Shown: positions 1 to 9,185 of the stretch, one piece after another
Layout of the letters: every line of letters begins with the position of its first letter
Numbering within the stretch: the stretch's first letter is position 1
DNA from: Peribacillus frigoritolerans_B
Lineage (GTDB): Bacteria > Bacillota > Bacilli > Bacillales > DSM-1321
Reading direction: 5' to 3'
Assembly: GCF_044762665.1 (NCBI RefSeq)
Contig: NZ_JBIWES010000001.1
Location: 496,001 to 560,000, forward strand
Length of the DNA: 64,000 nt
Program-made: the position numbers and the translations under genes
The notes under the pieces: generated by a model
Databases searched by the model: none
Told to the model about the DNA's origin: nothing
Seen by the model: the letters and a program-made list of their open reading frames with translations, nothing else

Positions 1-515
1 TCCGTTATACCAGGCAGGTTTACCGAAACTCCTGGAACATTCACGCCTTTTTTGTTCTTAAGAGTACCGCTATTCAAGATCTTCGTATGGATTTCCTTTC
101 TTACCTCATCTATCTTCAACACTTCAAGCCCGATCAATCCATCATCCAAAAGGATTTTAGATCCTGGGTGGACATCGTGCAGAAGCCCTTCATAGGTAAT
201 GGAGAATTTTTCAGGTGTTCCCAGGACTTCATTCATGGAAATGATGACTTCATTGCCGGCTACAAGCTCCATGGAATCATTTTCCATATTATTTGTCCGT
301 ATTTCAGGTCCTTTTGTATCCAAAAGGATGGCAACCTGTTTACCCGTTTTTTCGCTCGCTTCTCTGATATTGCGGATTCTGGCTGCATGTTCTTCATGAT
401 TTCCATGAGAAAAGTTAAGCCGTGCTACATTCATCCCAGCCTCTATTAATTGAACCAGCTTTTCGATACTTTCACTTGCGGGGCCAATCGTACAAACAAT
501 CTTGGTTTTACGCAT
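1..515 (-). CDS. pyk: Pyruvate kinase, N-terminal part (3' end outside window)
   Basis: Pyruvate kinase converts phosphoenolpyruvate and ADP to pyruvate and ATP, the last step of glycolysis in the cytoplasm. The reverse strand reads MRKTKIVCTIGPAS from an ATG at 513-515, with an AAGGAGG ribosome site directly upstream, and continues with the family hallmarks GMNVARLNFSHG (about residues 27-38) and LLDTKGPEIRT (about 64-74), then the start of the B domain. About 171 residues are visible before the left edge, so the active-site barrel and C-terminal domains are not seen. It lies about 120 bp behind pfkA on the same strand, the usual pfkA-pyk glycolytic pair. Identification is firm; completeness cannot be judged. 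Confidence 0.96.
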   Translation of the reverse strand, partial: MRKTKIVCTIGPASESIEKLVQLIEAGMNVARLNFSHGNHEEHAARIRNIREASEKTGKQVAILLDTKGPEIRTNNMENDSMELVAGNEVIISMNEVLGTPEKFSITYEGLLHDVHPGSKILLDDGLIGLEVLKIDEVRKEIHTKILNSGTLKNKKGVNVPGVSVNLPGIT

Positions 516-636
516 AGTGTCATCCTCCTTAAGGGAAACTCGCCGCCTGTCCATCTTTTGAAGGCAGGGGGCGCAGTGTTTTAGTCTTCTTTTTAATACC
601 CATTAATAAAAAGGGATTCCAATCGGTCAATAATGA

Positions 637-1596
637 TTAAATGGATAGCTCAGCGGATAATTCATACATTTTCTTGTCAATGGTATGCGGTTTAGCAAGG
701 GCTTCGATGATATCATAATCAACAAGTTGATTTTGTTCTATTCCGACTGCCCTGCCTCCTTTTCCTTCAAGAAGCAATTCAACGGCTCTTGCCCCAAGCC
801 GGCTAGCCAATACGCGGTCATTTGCCGAGGGAGATCCGCCGCGCTGAACATGGCCCAGGACCGTTACACGAGTTTCAAACCCTGCTTTGGCCTCAATTTT
901 CCTGGAAATATCAACGGCACTTCCAACACCTTCAGCTACAATGATGATACTGTGCTTTTTCCCACGGTCATGTCCGCGGTTCAGCTTCCCAATCAGATCT
1001 TCTATATCATATTCATATTCAGGACAAAGAATCGTTTCAGCTCCGCCAGCCAATCCAGCCCAAAGCGCAATATCGCCGGCATCTCTTCCCATCACTTCAA
1101 CCACATAAGTCCTTTCATGGGACGTGGCCGTATCCCGAATTTTATCGATGGCATCGATGACTGTATTCAGGGCCGTATCGAAACCTATCGTAAAGTCCGT
1201 ACCCGGTATGTCATTATCAATCGTGCCAGGAACCCCGATACAAGGGAAGCCCCTTTCCGTTAAAGCTCTCGCCCCGCGGTAAGAACCATCGCCACCAATT
1301 ATGACAATGCCCTCGATACCATGTTTATTCAATTGTTCAATCGCTTTCAGCTGGCCTTCCTCCGTCTTAAATTCCGGACAGCGAGCCGTATGTAACATCG
1401 TGCCGCCTCTATGAATGATATCCCCGACCGACCCAAGTTCAAGCTTCTTTATATTTCCATTTATCAGACCCTGATACCCATGATAAATACCGAAGACCTC
1501 CATTTCATGAAAAATTGCTTTCCGGACAACTGCTCGGACTGCCGCATTCATGCCTGGAGAATCTCCTCCACTTGTCAATACACCTATTCTTTTCAT
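637..1596 (-). CDS. pfkA: ATP-dependent 6-phosphofructokinase
   Basis: Phosphorylates fructose 6-phosphate to fructose 1,6-bisphosphate, the committed step of glycolysis, in the cytoplasm. The 319-residue product has the expected length of the bacterial tetrameric enzyme. Visible motifs are the nucleotide loop GVLTSGGDSPGMNAA (residues 4-18), IGGDGSYRGA (about 101-110), the catalytic GTIDNDIPGTD (about 124-134), and EVMGRDAGDIAL, where the usual MGRHAG histidine is aspartate. A longer GTG start nine bases upstream sits inside the ribosome site AGAGGTGA, so the ATG at 1594-1596 is chosen. A terminator separates it from accA upstream, so it probably has its own promoter in 1600-1820 and is followed by pyk. 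Confidence 0.97.
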   Translation of the reverse strand: MKRIGVLTSGGDSPGMNAAVRAVVRKAIFHEMEVFGIYHGYQGLINGNIKKLELGSVGDIIHRGGTMLHTARCPEFKTEEGQLKAIEQLNKHGIEGIVIIGGDGSYRGARALTERGFPCIGVPGTIDNDIPGTDFTIGFDTALNTVIDAIDKIRDTATSHERTYVVEVMGRDAGDIALWAGLAGGAETILCPEYEYDIEDLIGKLNRGHDRGKKHSIIIVAEGVGSAVDISRKIEAKAGFETRVTVLGHVQRGGSPSANDRVLASRLGARAVELLLEGKGGRAVGIEQNQLVDYDIIEALAKPHTIDKKMYELSAELSI

Positions 1597-1823
1597 AAAT
1601 GTCACCTCTCTACAGCACTAATCAATTTTAAGCTTCTTATATCATTGTACCCTTTTTCAAGCTTCAATAAGCAGTAACTGTTTCACTTATGCATACTTGA
1701 TGTTATAAGCCTAACCGATTCTCATCAGAAATTGAAGTAAAATGGTGTAAAACTTTACATTCTACACACAAACCATATTCTTTCTCGTTTCGGTAATGAA
1801 TACATATGCGCCCATGAAAGGAT

Positions 1824-1857
1824 GAAAAAACGTGTTGCCCCAGGCAGCACGTTTTTC
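1824..1857 (-). terminator. Rho-independent terminator after accA
   Basis: On the minus strand a stem AACGTG.TGCC / GGCA.CACGTT with one mismatch and a small loop is followed by a T-run. It lies just after the accA stop and separates accDA from pfkA-pyk. Confidence 0.8.
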
Positions 1858-1873
1858 CTTTTGCAAAATGTGT

Positions 1874-2875
1874 TTATGAATGCTGTTCAACTTCCTTAGG
1901 TTCGCCCTCAGGTTGTTGTTTTGCAAATTCATATTCACCGATTTTCTTGAATTTCATATAACGCTGGTTGATAAGATCATCACTATTCAATGGCAACAGT
2001 TCATTGAATGAACGTTTCAGGATTTCCTTGATGGCTTCTGCCTGTGAATTCGTATCCCGATGGGCGCCGCCCCTCACTTCAGGAATGATCTCATCGATGA
2101 CTCCTAAGCGGTTTAAGTCGGGAGCCGTGATTTTCATCGTTTCCGCAGCCCTCTTAGCCTGAGAGGCATCCTTCCACAGCAAGGCTGCAGCCCCTTCTGG
2201 GGAAATCACGGAATATGTTGAGTTTTCAAGCATGAAAATTCGGTCTCCGACGCCAAGCGCCAATGCACCGCCGCTTCCGCCTTCACCAATGACAATACTG
2301 ATGACCGGCACCTTCAGCCCTGCCATTTCGAAAAGGTTTTTCGCAATGGCTTCACTTTGCCCGCGCTCTTCAGCAGCTTTACCAGGGAAAGCTCCCTTCG
2401 TATCAATGAAACAAATAATCGGCCTGTTGAACTTTTCAGCCTGTTTCATCAGACGCAAAGCTTTTCGATAGCCTTCAGGATGGGGCATGCCAAAGTTACG
2501 ACGTATGTTTTCCTTCGTATCCTTCCCGCGTTGATGACCGATGACTGTCACGGCAAGTCCATCAAATTCTGCGATTCCAGAGACAATCGCTTCATCATCC
2601 CCATAATAACGATCTCCATGAAACTCGATGAAGTCATTGAATAACAGCGGAATGTAATCAAGCGTCGTCGGACGGGCTGGATGCCGGGCAATCTGAACAC
2701 GATCCCACGGTTTAAGATGGTTGTAGATATCCACTTCCAGCTTCTCTAAACGCTTTTCCAATGTTTCGATTTCTGCTGTAAGGTCGACATCAGCATCCTT
2801 CGAAATTGCCTTTAGCTCTTTAATTTTATTTCTCAGGTCCGTAATGGGACGCTCGAACTCTAATTCGTAAATCAT
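1874..2875 (-). CDS. accA: Acetyl-CoA carboxylase carboxyltransferase, alpha subunit
   Basis: AccA forms with AccD the carboxyltransferase half of acetyl-CoA carboxylase, which transfers CO2 from carboxybiotin to acetyl-CoA to give malonyl-CoA for fatty acid synthesis. The 333-residue product shows the family blocks KPWDRVQIARH, HGDRYYGDDEAI, IGHQRGKDTKEN, CFIDTKGAFPGKAAEERGQ and the oxyanion-type glycine motif IGEGGSGGALALG. The start ATG at 2873-2875 overlaps the accD TGA as ATGA, with GGCGGTGAG upstream, so the upstream GTG in the ORF is rejected. The overlap predicts translational coupling and equal amounts of the two subunits. The C-terminus is slightly longer and more charged than in B. 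subtilis. Confidence 0.97.
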   Translation of the reverse strand: MIYELEFERPITDLRNKIKELKAISKDADVDLTAEIETLEKRLEKLEVDIYNHLKPWDRVQIARHPARPTTLDYIPLLFNDFIEFHGDRYYGDDEAIVSGIAEFDGLAVTVIGHQRGKDTKENIRRNFGMPHPEGYRKALRLMKQAEKFNRPIICFIDTKGAFPGKAAEERGQSEAIAKNLFEMAGLKVPVISIVIGEGGSGGALALGVGDRIFMLENSTYSVISPEGAAALLWKDASQAKRAAETMKITAPDLNRLGVIDEIIPEVRGGAHRDTNSQAEAIKEILKRSFNELLPLNSDDLINQRYMKFKKIGEYEFAKQQPEGEPKEVEQHS

Positions 2876-3735
2876 AACCACTCACCGCCCGGGGCATGGA
2901 TTTTAAGGATCGTCGTCAAGGTTTCCTTCATTTCCGTACGCTTGACGACCGCATCCAATTGACCGTGCTTCAACAAGAATTCAGCCGTTTGGAAATCTTC
3001 AGGAAGCTCTTCACGAATCGTCTGCTCAATGATTCTTCGTCCCGCAAAACCAATAAGAGCTCCAGGTTCGGCTAGATTAATATCGCCAAGTGACGCGAAA
3101 CTGGCCGAAACCCCGCCTGTGGTAGGATGGGTCATCATTGATATGATCAGTCCGCCTTCATTGCTGAATATCTTGAGTGCTGCACTTGTCTTTGCCATCT
3201 GCATCAAGCTTAAAACACCCTCCTGCATCCGGGCGCCGCCTGATGCCGTAAATATGATGAACGGAATCTTCAATTCACCAGCACGTTCAATGGCACGGGT
3301 AATTTTTTCGCCAACAACGGATCCCATGCTTCCCATCCGGAAATTCGAATCCATGATGGCTGTTGAAACTTGGTACCCATTGATGCTTCCGACTCCTGTG
3401 ACAACCGCCTCATTAATCTTGGCTTTCTTTCTATCTTTTTCCAATTTATCTAGATAATCCGGAAAATCAAGCGGGTTAACGGAAATCATTTCTTTATCAA
3501 ATTCATTAAAAGTGCCTGCGTCGAATAAAAATTCGATGCGCTCATGGGAAGACATCGGATGATGGTACCCGCAATGCAGACAGACTTTCTTGTTTTTCAC
3601 CAATTCTTTTGTATACATGATTTTTTTACAGCCGGTGCACTTTGTCATGATTCCTTCTGGTACATCTTGTTTCTCCCGATCTAAAGGAACCGTTGCATAT
3701 TTCTTCTTAGACTTCGCAAATAGCTCTTTAAGCAA
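2872..3735 (-). CDS. accD: Acetyl-CoA carboxylase carboxyltransferase, beta subunit
   Basis: Beta subunit of the carboxyltransferase component, partner of AccA. It carries the N-terminal zinc ribbon: two CxxC pairs, CTGC and CLHC, spaced by 16 residues (about residues 33-55), then the crotonase-like core with SGGARMQEG and GGVSASFASLGD. The chosen start is a TTG at 3733-3735 giving MLKELFAKSKKKYA, aligned with the B. subtilis N-terminus and placed 7 nt after GGGAGG; the product is 287 residues. It overlaps accA by four bases. Upstream is a 90-bp gap after the GntR gene that could hold a separate promoter and a FapR-like half site (see findings). Confidence 0.97.
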   Translation of the reverse strand: MLKELFAKSKKKYATVPLDREKQDVPEGIMTKCTGCKKIMYTKELVKNKKVCLHCGYHHPMSSHERIEFLFDAGTFNEFDKEMISVNPLDFPDYLDKLEKDRKKAKINEAVVTGVGSINGYQVSTAIMDSNFRMGSMGSVVGEKITRAIERAGELKIPFIIFTASGGARMQEGVLSLMQMAKTSAALKIFSNEGGLIISMMTHPTTGGVSASFASLGDINLAEPGALIGFAGRRIIEQTIREELPEDFQTAEFLLKHGQLDAVVKRTEMKETLTTILKIHAPGGEWL

Positions 3736-3825
3736 GCTTAATCCTCCCTTTACCACCAATTATCTATTTTATGATACTTGGTACAAACTATATCAGAAAT
3801 AAAATTAGTGTCGTGTAAAAAGGTG

Positions 3826-4455
3826 TCACTCGTCCTTCGACATATTTCTAATTCTAATAAGATACGTTTCGATGGCTTTTTCTTCATCACGTTCGAGCAA
3901 ATATGTAAGAAGTGCCAGATAATCTTCTTTTTTCACATTACCCTGTACCATCTCTGATGTTCTAGCATAGCTGTTGACAATGCGCCAAATTCTTTCCAGC
4001 AATCGATTGCGATTCAAAATGGCAATTCTTAAGAAGAAATCATCATCATGAAACTTATCCGCTTTGACCCAGGCCATCAATCTTTTGATGTCCTCAGCCG
4101 TAGCGAAAAAGGCGACGATCCGCAAACAGTCAATTTCAATCAGCCTTTTCGTCTCAGCCAAATCTTCTTGTACTTTTTTATCTTGCAAAAAAAAGGTTCC
4201 CAGAAGCTCGACTAGCCTATGCTCCTGGAAATCCCTGATAAACGTCCCTTCACCACGCCTTGTTTCTATTAATCCTAATAGCTCTAAGGCTCGCAATGCT
4301 TCACGGACAGAGGAACGGCCAACATTAAAACGATCCGATAACTCCCGTTCTGATGGGATTTTATCTCCCGGCAGGAGGCTGTCCGCTTCAATCATGCTAC
4401 GTAGGCTCTCAACGACATCGAGATAAATTTTGGATGAAGAAGTACGACCTGCCAA
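3826..4455 (-). CDS. FadR-subfamily GntR transcriptional regulator
   Basis: A DNA-binding regulator of 209 residues. Residues about 8-75 form a winged helix-turn-helix of the GntR family with the signature PSERELSDRFNVGRSSVREAL and the wing ETRRGEGTFI. The C-terminal 120 residues are a helical FCD-like effector domain. The FCD metal ligands normally found in DxxFHxxI and in the last helix are not evident: the first motif reads DDDFFLRIA. This suggests a metal-free, perhaps acyl-type, effector site; that is inference. It starts with TTG six bases after the malic enzyme stop, its ribosome site lying in the end of that gene, and precedes accD. A palindromic candidate operator lies before ytsJ, so autoregulation of malic enzyme, regulator and perhaps accDA is likely. 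Confidence 0.88.
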   Translation of the reverse strand: MAGRTSSSKIYLDVVESLRSMIEADSLLPGDKIPSERELSDRFNVGRSSVREALRALELLGLIETRRGEGTFIRDFQEHRLVELLGTFFLQDKKVQEDLAETKRLIEIDCLRIVAFFATAEDIKRLMAWVKADKFHDDDFFLRIAILNRNRLLERIWRIVNSYARTSEMVQGNVKKEDYLALLTYLLERDEEKAIETYLIRIRNMSKDE

Positions 4456-4460
4456 ATTAA

Positions 4461-5702
4461 TTATTCCTCACTTTTTCCAATGATCGCTAATTTCCTTGTT
4501 TTTTCTTTAATTCCCTCGGGATCCACATTAATTCTAGCCACTCCCGTTTCCATCGCTGCCTTGGCAACAGCAGCTGCTACGGCTGGAGCTACCCTCGCAT
4601 CAAATGGAGCTGGGATAACGTAGTCTTCGTTCAACTCATCTTCCTGTATTAAACCCGCAATGGCTTGTACTGCAGCAACCTTCATTTTTTCATTGATATG
4701 AGTCGCACGTACATCCAAGGCACCACGGAAAATCCCTGGGAAAGCAAGGACGTTATTGACCTGATTCGGGAAATCCGAACGGCCAGTTCCAACAACCTTG
4801 GCACCCGCTGCTTTTGCATCTTCCGGCATGATTTCCGGATCTGGATTAGCCATCGCGAAAATGATCGCATCCCGGTTCATCGAAGAAACCATTTCTTTTG
4901 TCAATGCACCTGCGGCAGAAACACCTATAAATACATCAGCGTTTTCAATGACAGATTCCAAAGGTCCTGAAACCTTATTTCGATTGGTCACTTTCGCCAC
5001 TTGTTCTTTTGTATCATTCATACCTGTCGAACGGCCCTCATAAATGGCACCCTTCGTATCACACATGATGATGTCGCGAACTCCATAGTTATAAAGCAAT
5101 TTAATGATGGCAATGCCCGCAGCGCCTGCTCCATTCGCTACCACTTTAATTTCTGACATTGATTTATTCACAAGTCGTAAAGCGTTCACAAGGCCCGCAA
5201 CAGTAACAATGGCTGTACCGTGCTGATCATCATGGAAAACAGGAATATTCATTTCTTTCTTGAGTCGTTCTTCAATTTCAAAACAATTTGGTGCGGCTAT
5301 GTCCTCTAAGTTCACTCCACCGAAAGTCGGTTCGAGTAATTTAACGGTCTCTACAATTTTGTCCACATCCGTGGTTTTTAAACAGATTGGGAAAGCGTCC
5401 ACTCCGGCGAAACTTTTAAATAAAACGGCTTTTCCTTCCATGACCGGCATAGCAGCTTCCGGACCGATGTTTCCAAGTCCCAAAACAGCCGTTCCATCAG
5501 AAATGACGGCAACAGTATTCCCCTTCATTGTATAGTCATAAACTGTTTCCGGCTTATCATAAATATCTTTACACGGTTCTGCGACACCAGGAGAATAAGC
5601 CAGGCTCAAATCTACTGCATTCCTAACCGGTACTTTCGAAACTGTTTCTAATTTTCCTTGATTCAAGCGGTGCATATGTAATGCTTCTTCTCTTAATGTC
5701 AT
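4461..5702 (-). CDS. ytsJ: NADP-type malic enzyme
   Basis: Oxidatively decarboxylates malate to pyruvate with reduction of NAD(P), supplying pyruvate and NADPH near fatty acid synthesis. The 413-residue product is of the short bacterial type without a phosphotransacetylase domain. Seen motifs: SLAYSPGVAEPCKDI (about 38-52), DGTAVLGLGNIGPEA, FGGVNLEDIAAPNCF, PVFHDDQHGTAI and the Rossmann glycine cluster ANGAGAAGIAI (about 190-200). The start is the ATG at 5700-5702, seven bases after AGGAGTG, matching MxLREEALHxH of the B. subtilis protein; the upstream extension is not conserved. The cofactor preference is inferred from similarity to YtsJ. First gene of a cluster continuing into the GntR regulator and accDA. 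Confidence 0.94.
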   Translation of the reverse strand: MTLREEALHMHRLNQGKLETVSKVPVRNAVDLSLAYSPGVAEPCKDIYDKPETVYDYTMKGNTVAVISDGTAVLGLGNIGPEAAMPVMEGKAVLFKSFAGVDAFPICLKTTDVDKIVETVKLLEPTFGGVNLEDIAAPNCFEIEERLKKEMNIPVFHDDQHGTAIVTVAGLVNALRLVNKSMSEIKVVANGAGAAGIAIIKLLYNYGVRDIIMCDTKGAIYEGRSTGMNDTKEQVAKVTNRNKVSGPLESVIENADVFIGVSAAGALTKEMVSSMNRDAIIFAMANPDPEIMPEDAKAAGAKVVGTGRSDFPNQVNNVLAFPGIFRGALDVRATHINEKMKVAAVQAIAGLIQEDELNEDYVIPAPFDARVAPAVAAAVAKAAMETGVARINVDPEGIKEKTRKLAIIGKSEE

Positions 5703-5765
5703 AGTTTCACTCCTAAAACAAATTGGGTAACCCATATCTTATATGCAGAAATTATGCTGAAATCT

Positions 5766-5780
5766 AGTGGTCAGACCACA
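5766..5780 (-). promoter_or_regulatory. Candidate FadR/GntR operator before ytsJ
   Basis: A perfect odd-centred inverted repeat, GTGGTC-A-GACCAC, occupies 5767-5779. It matches the known FadR-subfamily pattern TGGTnnnACCA. It lies about +7 to +21 from the start predicted by the promoter at 5794-5821, where a bound repressor would block transcription. The regulator encoded two genes downstream is the natural partner; that link is inferred. Confidence 0.65.
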
Positions 5781-5793
5781 GCGGCCTGTTTTC

Positions 5794-5821
5794 AATATAA
5801 CATAACTATTAAAGTTGTAAA
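5794..5821 (-). promoter_or_regulatory. Predicted sigma-A promoter of ytsJ
   Basis: On the minus strand TTTACA (5816-5821) is followed after 16 bp by TATATT (5794-5799), directly after the dnaE stop codon. Each box has one mismatch to consensus. Confidence 0.6.
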
Positions 5822-5825
5822 ACAG

Positions 5826-8800
5826 TTATTCTTTCTTGTAAACCACATTCCCTTTTCCGACCAAGTCAAATAATGCCTGCATCAATCTATCTGTAGGATT
5901 GACCCAATCCCAATAAGATAGCTGTACATAGCGGTTTTCCCTCTCGTAAAAAAGCATGACCTTGGTTTCACCGCTATGCTGCATTAAAATTTTTTTTATT
6001 TTTTGCAGTGTATCCTTCGTTTGCTTGTCAGCCTCAATTTTCAGGAATATCGTCCCGTTTTTTTCCTCTTTCATCTGCTTCACTTTTTCAAGAGGGTATA
6101 CGTTCCTGATCAGGAGCTGTGTTTTTCCATCCCGTTCTTCCAATGTCCCTTGCAGCATAACCAGTTGTCCATGATTCAAGTCAGCAGAGTGGTTTTTATA
6201 AACATTTGGAAAAACGACCGCTTCAATATCCCCCTCTTCATCACTAACGCTCAAGAAAGCCATCACATCGCCCTTTTTTGTCCTTATGGTTTTAACCGAC
6301 GTAATGTATGCGCCAAGTAAGACTTTTGATTCCTTTTTATTGGTAGCTTCATCTATGGTCAAACAGCCGAAGTGCTGAAAAAGTTCTCTGTAGCTTGTCA
6401 CCGGATGATTCGATAGATAAAGCCCCAATGCGCTTTTTTCCAATGAGAGTTTGTGCTCGATTGGGATAGGCTCGACCCGGTTGTATTTCGGTTTGAGTGA
6501 AAACTCGCCATCCGAAAACATATCGAATAGGTCATCATCCGGATTAACCAATTCCGTATGATCGATCGCTACGTCCAAGCTCGCCAACAACGTTGCCCGG
6601 TCTTCACCGAATTCATCAAATGCACCTGAATGGACAAGTGCCTCCAACACTTTCCTATTTACGATTTTCCCCGAAACACGCAAACAGAAATCGAATAAAT
6701 CAGCGAACTTCTTCTGACGCCTTGCAGCGAAGATATCTTTTAATACAGTCCCGCCTATCCCTTTTATGGCTCCAAGGCTATAACGGATCCCTTCCTTTTC
6801 CGGTAAGAACGGGTAACCGCTCCGGTTAATCGAGGGAGGCAGAACCGCTATCCCTTTCTTTTTTGCTTCACGGATATATTGCGAAATCTTATCATCATTC
6901 CCGACGACCGAGGTCAGAAGTGCTGCCATGAAATATTCCGGATGGTGGGTTTTCAAGTAACCCAGCTGATAAGCGATGAAACTATATGCCACCGCATGGC
7001 TTCGGTTGAATCCATAGTTAGCGAAGCGGACAATCAAGGAATAAATCTCATCTGCCGTTTTTTCGGAGTATCCTTGTTTCAATGCACCGCTCACGAAATG
7101 CTGCCGCTCTTGATCCAGAACATCCTTCTTCTTCTTCGAAACGGCACGACGGAGCAGGTCAGCCTCCCCTAATGAAAACCCGGCTAAGCGGGAGGCGATT
7201 TGCATGATTTGTTCTTGATAAACGATGACCCCGTATGTAGGCTCGAGGATATCCTTCAAATCCTCGTGCAGGTAATCAATCGGGGCAAGTCCATGTTTTC
7301 GCTCGATGAACAGCGGTATATTTTCCATCGGACCTGGACGATACAGGGCATTGACCGCGACGATATCCTCGAATCGGTTCGGTTTCAGCTTGATCAATAC
7401 CTTTCGTATGCCATCCGATTCAAATTGGAACACTCCGGTTGTTTCGCCTCTCCCTAAAAGGGCCAGCGTCTCGGGGTCATCCATCGGAATATGGGACAAG
7501 TCGAGCTTTTTCCCCGTTCCCTTTTTGATGTTATTTAAAATATTATCAATGAGCGTTAAATTGCGGAGTCCAAGAAAATCCATTTTAAGAAGTCCCAGTT
7601 CTTCGAGAAGGTCCATTGGATATTGAGTCAGATGGATGCCGTCATGCCCTCCCTGAATCGGGATATGCTCGGTCAGTGCCTGGTCACTGATGACGACGCC
7701 GGCGGCATGTGTCGAAGCATGGCGAGGCAGCCCTTCAAGCAATAACGCGGTTTGAAAAAGTTTTTGATTCAGGTCACTCTCATTAACGAATTCCCTGAGC
7801 CTTTTCGATTCCTTGAAAGCCTCGGGAAGCGTGATGCCCAGACGGCCTGGAATCATTTTCGATACCGCTTCCTGTTCCTTTGAATTCAGGCCGAAAACAC
7901 GTCCTGTGTCCCTTATCGCAGCCTTGGCAGCCAATGTTCCGAAAGTAATGATCTGTGCTACATGAAGTTCCCCGTACTTCTTCGCGACATAGGCAATCAC
8001 TTCTTCACGGCGGTTATCCGGAAAGTCAATGTCGATATCCGGCATCGAGACACGTTCCGGATTCAGGAAACGCTCGAACAGCAAGAAATGTTCGATTGGA
8101 TCGACATCCGTGATCGACAGCACATAAGCGACCATCGATCCAGCGGCCGATCCCCTTCCAGGACCAGTCAGGATTTGATGGTCCTTAGCGAATTTCATGA
8201 AGTCCCAAACGATTAAAAAGTAATCGCTGAATTTCATCTTGGTGATGATATCCAATTCATATCGCAGGCGTTCTTCATATTGAATGGATGGCTCCGGCAC
8301 TCTTTTCTTCAGCCCTTGGAAACAGATGGCCTCGAGCATTTCCTCGGCTGTGGCTCCATCTTCAGTAGGGTACTTAGGCAGCAGTGAACGATGAAATGGA
8401 ATTTCCAGATTGCATTGCGCGGCAATATGCAGTGTATTTTCGAGTGCATCCGGTCTGTCATGGAATAGTTCTGCCATCTGAGCCCGGCTTTTCAAATAAA
8501 ATTGATCGGATTCAAGAACCGTATGCGTCTCATCCGCAAGCTTGTCGCCATTTCCAATTGCCAATAAAACTTCATGAGCGAGTGCATCGCTCTCGTTCAA
8601 ATAATAGACTGGATTCGTCGCGACAATCTTTATCTCTAAATCTCTCGCCAACTGACTTATGGCTTCGTTACCTTTTTCCTCATCCGCAATCGAAAGTCTC
8701 TGTATGGACACATAAAAGTTATCATGACCAAAAATTTGCAGAAATCGCCCGGCTGCCTGTTCGGCTTCTTCAGGATTTTCTTCTCTCAATAGCGTTTCTA

Positions 8801-9185
8801 TTTGCCCCTCTGCACCCGGTGTGATTGCAATCAAGCCCCGGGAATAGGCTTTAAGCCAATTCATTGGAATGCCTGACGGGGATTTCGTTTTTATGGCACT
8901 GCTTATTTTAAGCAGGTTTTGATATCCTTGCAGACTCTTTGCCAATAAAAGAAGTCCATGTGGCGTTTCCCGTTCATCAAGGACATCCGCAAGTATGCCG
9001 ATGATCGGCTTTATACCCTGTCTCTTGCATTCTTTATAAAAATAGACCGAACCGTACATAACATTTCGATCGGTTAAGGCAAGACTTGTACAGCCGTCCG
9101 CTTTCGCTTTGGCCACAAGTTCAGTGATCTTCACCGTACTTGTCAGCAGGCTGTATCCGCTCTGAATATGGAGATGAGTATACAC
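5826..9185 (-). CDS. dnaE: DNA polymerase III subunit alpha (DnaE type)
   Basis: Replicative polymerase of the C family; in Bacillus DnaE extends RNA primers on the lagging strand before PolC takes over. The 1119-residue product has an N-terminal PHP domain (HLHIQSGYSLL, about 4-14), the polymerase core with GPGRGSAAGSMVAY and the catalytic acidic motif PDIDIDFPD (about 390-400), helix-hairpin-helix region, and a C-terminal OB fold (about 970-1050). The start GTG at 9183-9185 follows AAAGGTGGGAG by seven bases and matches the short B. subtilis N-terminus, so the 13-residue upstream extension is dropped. No 3'-5' exonuclease domain of the PolC type is present. Confidence 0.97.
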   Translation of the reverse strand: MYTHLHIQSGYSLLTSTVKITELVAKAKADGCTSLALTDRNVMYGSVYFYKECKRQGIKPIIGILADVLDERETPHGLLLLAKSLQGYQNLLKISSAIKTKSPSGIPMNWLKAYSRGLIAITPGAEGQIETLLREENPEEAEQAAGRFLQIFGHDNFYVSIQRLSIADEEKGNEAISQLARDLEIKIVATNPVYYLNESDALAHEVLLAIGNGDKLADETHTVLESDQFYLKSRAQMAELFHDRPDALENTLHIAAQCNLEIPFHRSLLPKYPTEDGATAEEMLEAICFQGLKKRVPEPSIQYEERLRYELDIITKMKFSDYFLIVWDFMKFAKDHQILTGPGRGSAAGSMVAYVLSITDVDPIEHFLLFERFLNPERVSMPDIDIDFPDNRREEVIAYVAKKYGELHVAQIITFGTLAAKAAIRDTGRVFGLNSKEQEAVSKMIPGRLGITLPEAFKESKRLREFVNESDLNQKLFQTALLLEGLPRHASTHAAGVVISDQALTEHIPIQGGHDGIHLTQYPMDLLEELGLLKMDFLGLRNLTLIDNILNNIKKGTGKKLDLSHIPMDDPETLALLGRGETTGVFQFESDGIRKVLIKLKPNRFEDIVAVNALYRPGPMENIPLFIERKHGLAPIDYLHEDLKDILEPTYGVIVYQEQIMQIASRLAGFSLGEADLLRRAVSKKKKDVLDQERQHFVSGALKQGYSEKTADEIYSLIVRFANYGFNRSHAVAYSFIAYQLGYLKTHHPEYFMAALLTSVVGNDDKISQYIREAKKKGIAVLPPSINRSGYPFLPEKEGIRYSLGAIKGIGGTVLKDIFAARRQKKFADLFDFCLRVSGKIVNRKVLEALVHSGAFDEFGEDRATLLASLDVAIDHTELVNPDDDLFDMFSDGEFSLKPKYNRVEPIPIEHKLSLEKSALGLYLSNHPVTSYRELFQHFGCLTIDEATNKKESKVLLGAYITSVKTIRTKKGDVMAFLSVSDEEGDIEAVVFPNVYKNHSADLNHGQLVMLQGTLEERDGKTQLLIRNVYPLEKVKQMKEEKNGTIFLKIEADKQTKDTLQKIKKILMQHSGETKVMLFYERENRYVQLSYWDWVNPTDRLMQALFDLVGKGNVVYKKE

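Noticed and set aside
685..1263. 192-codon plus-strand frame opposite pfkA
   Set aside because: Antisense to a firmly identified gene, with no ribosome site; many similar long shadows lie opposite other genes here.
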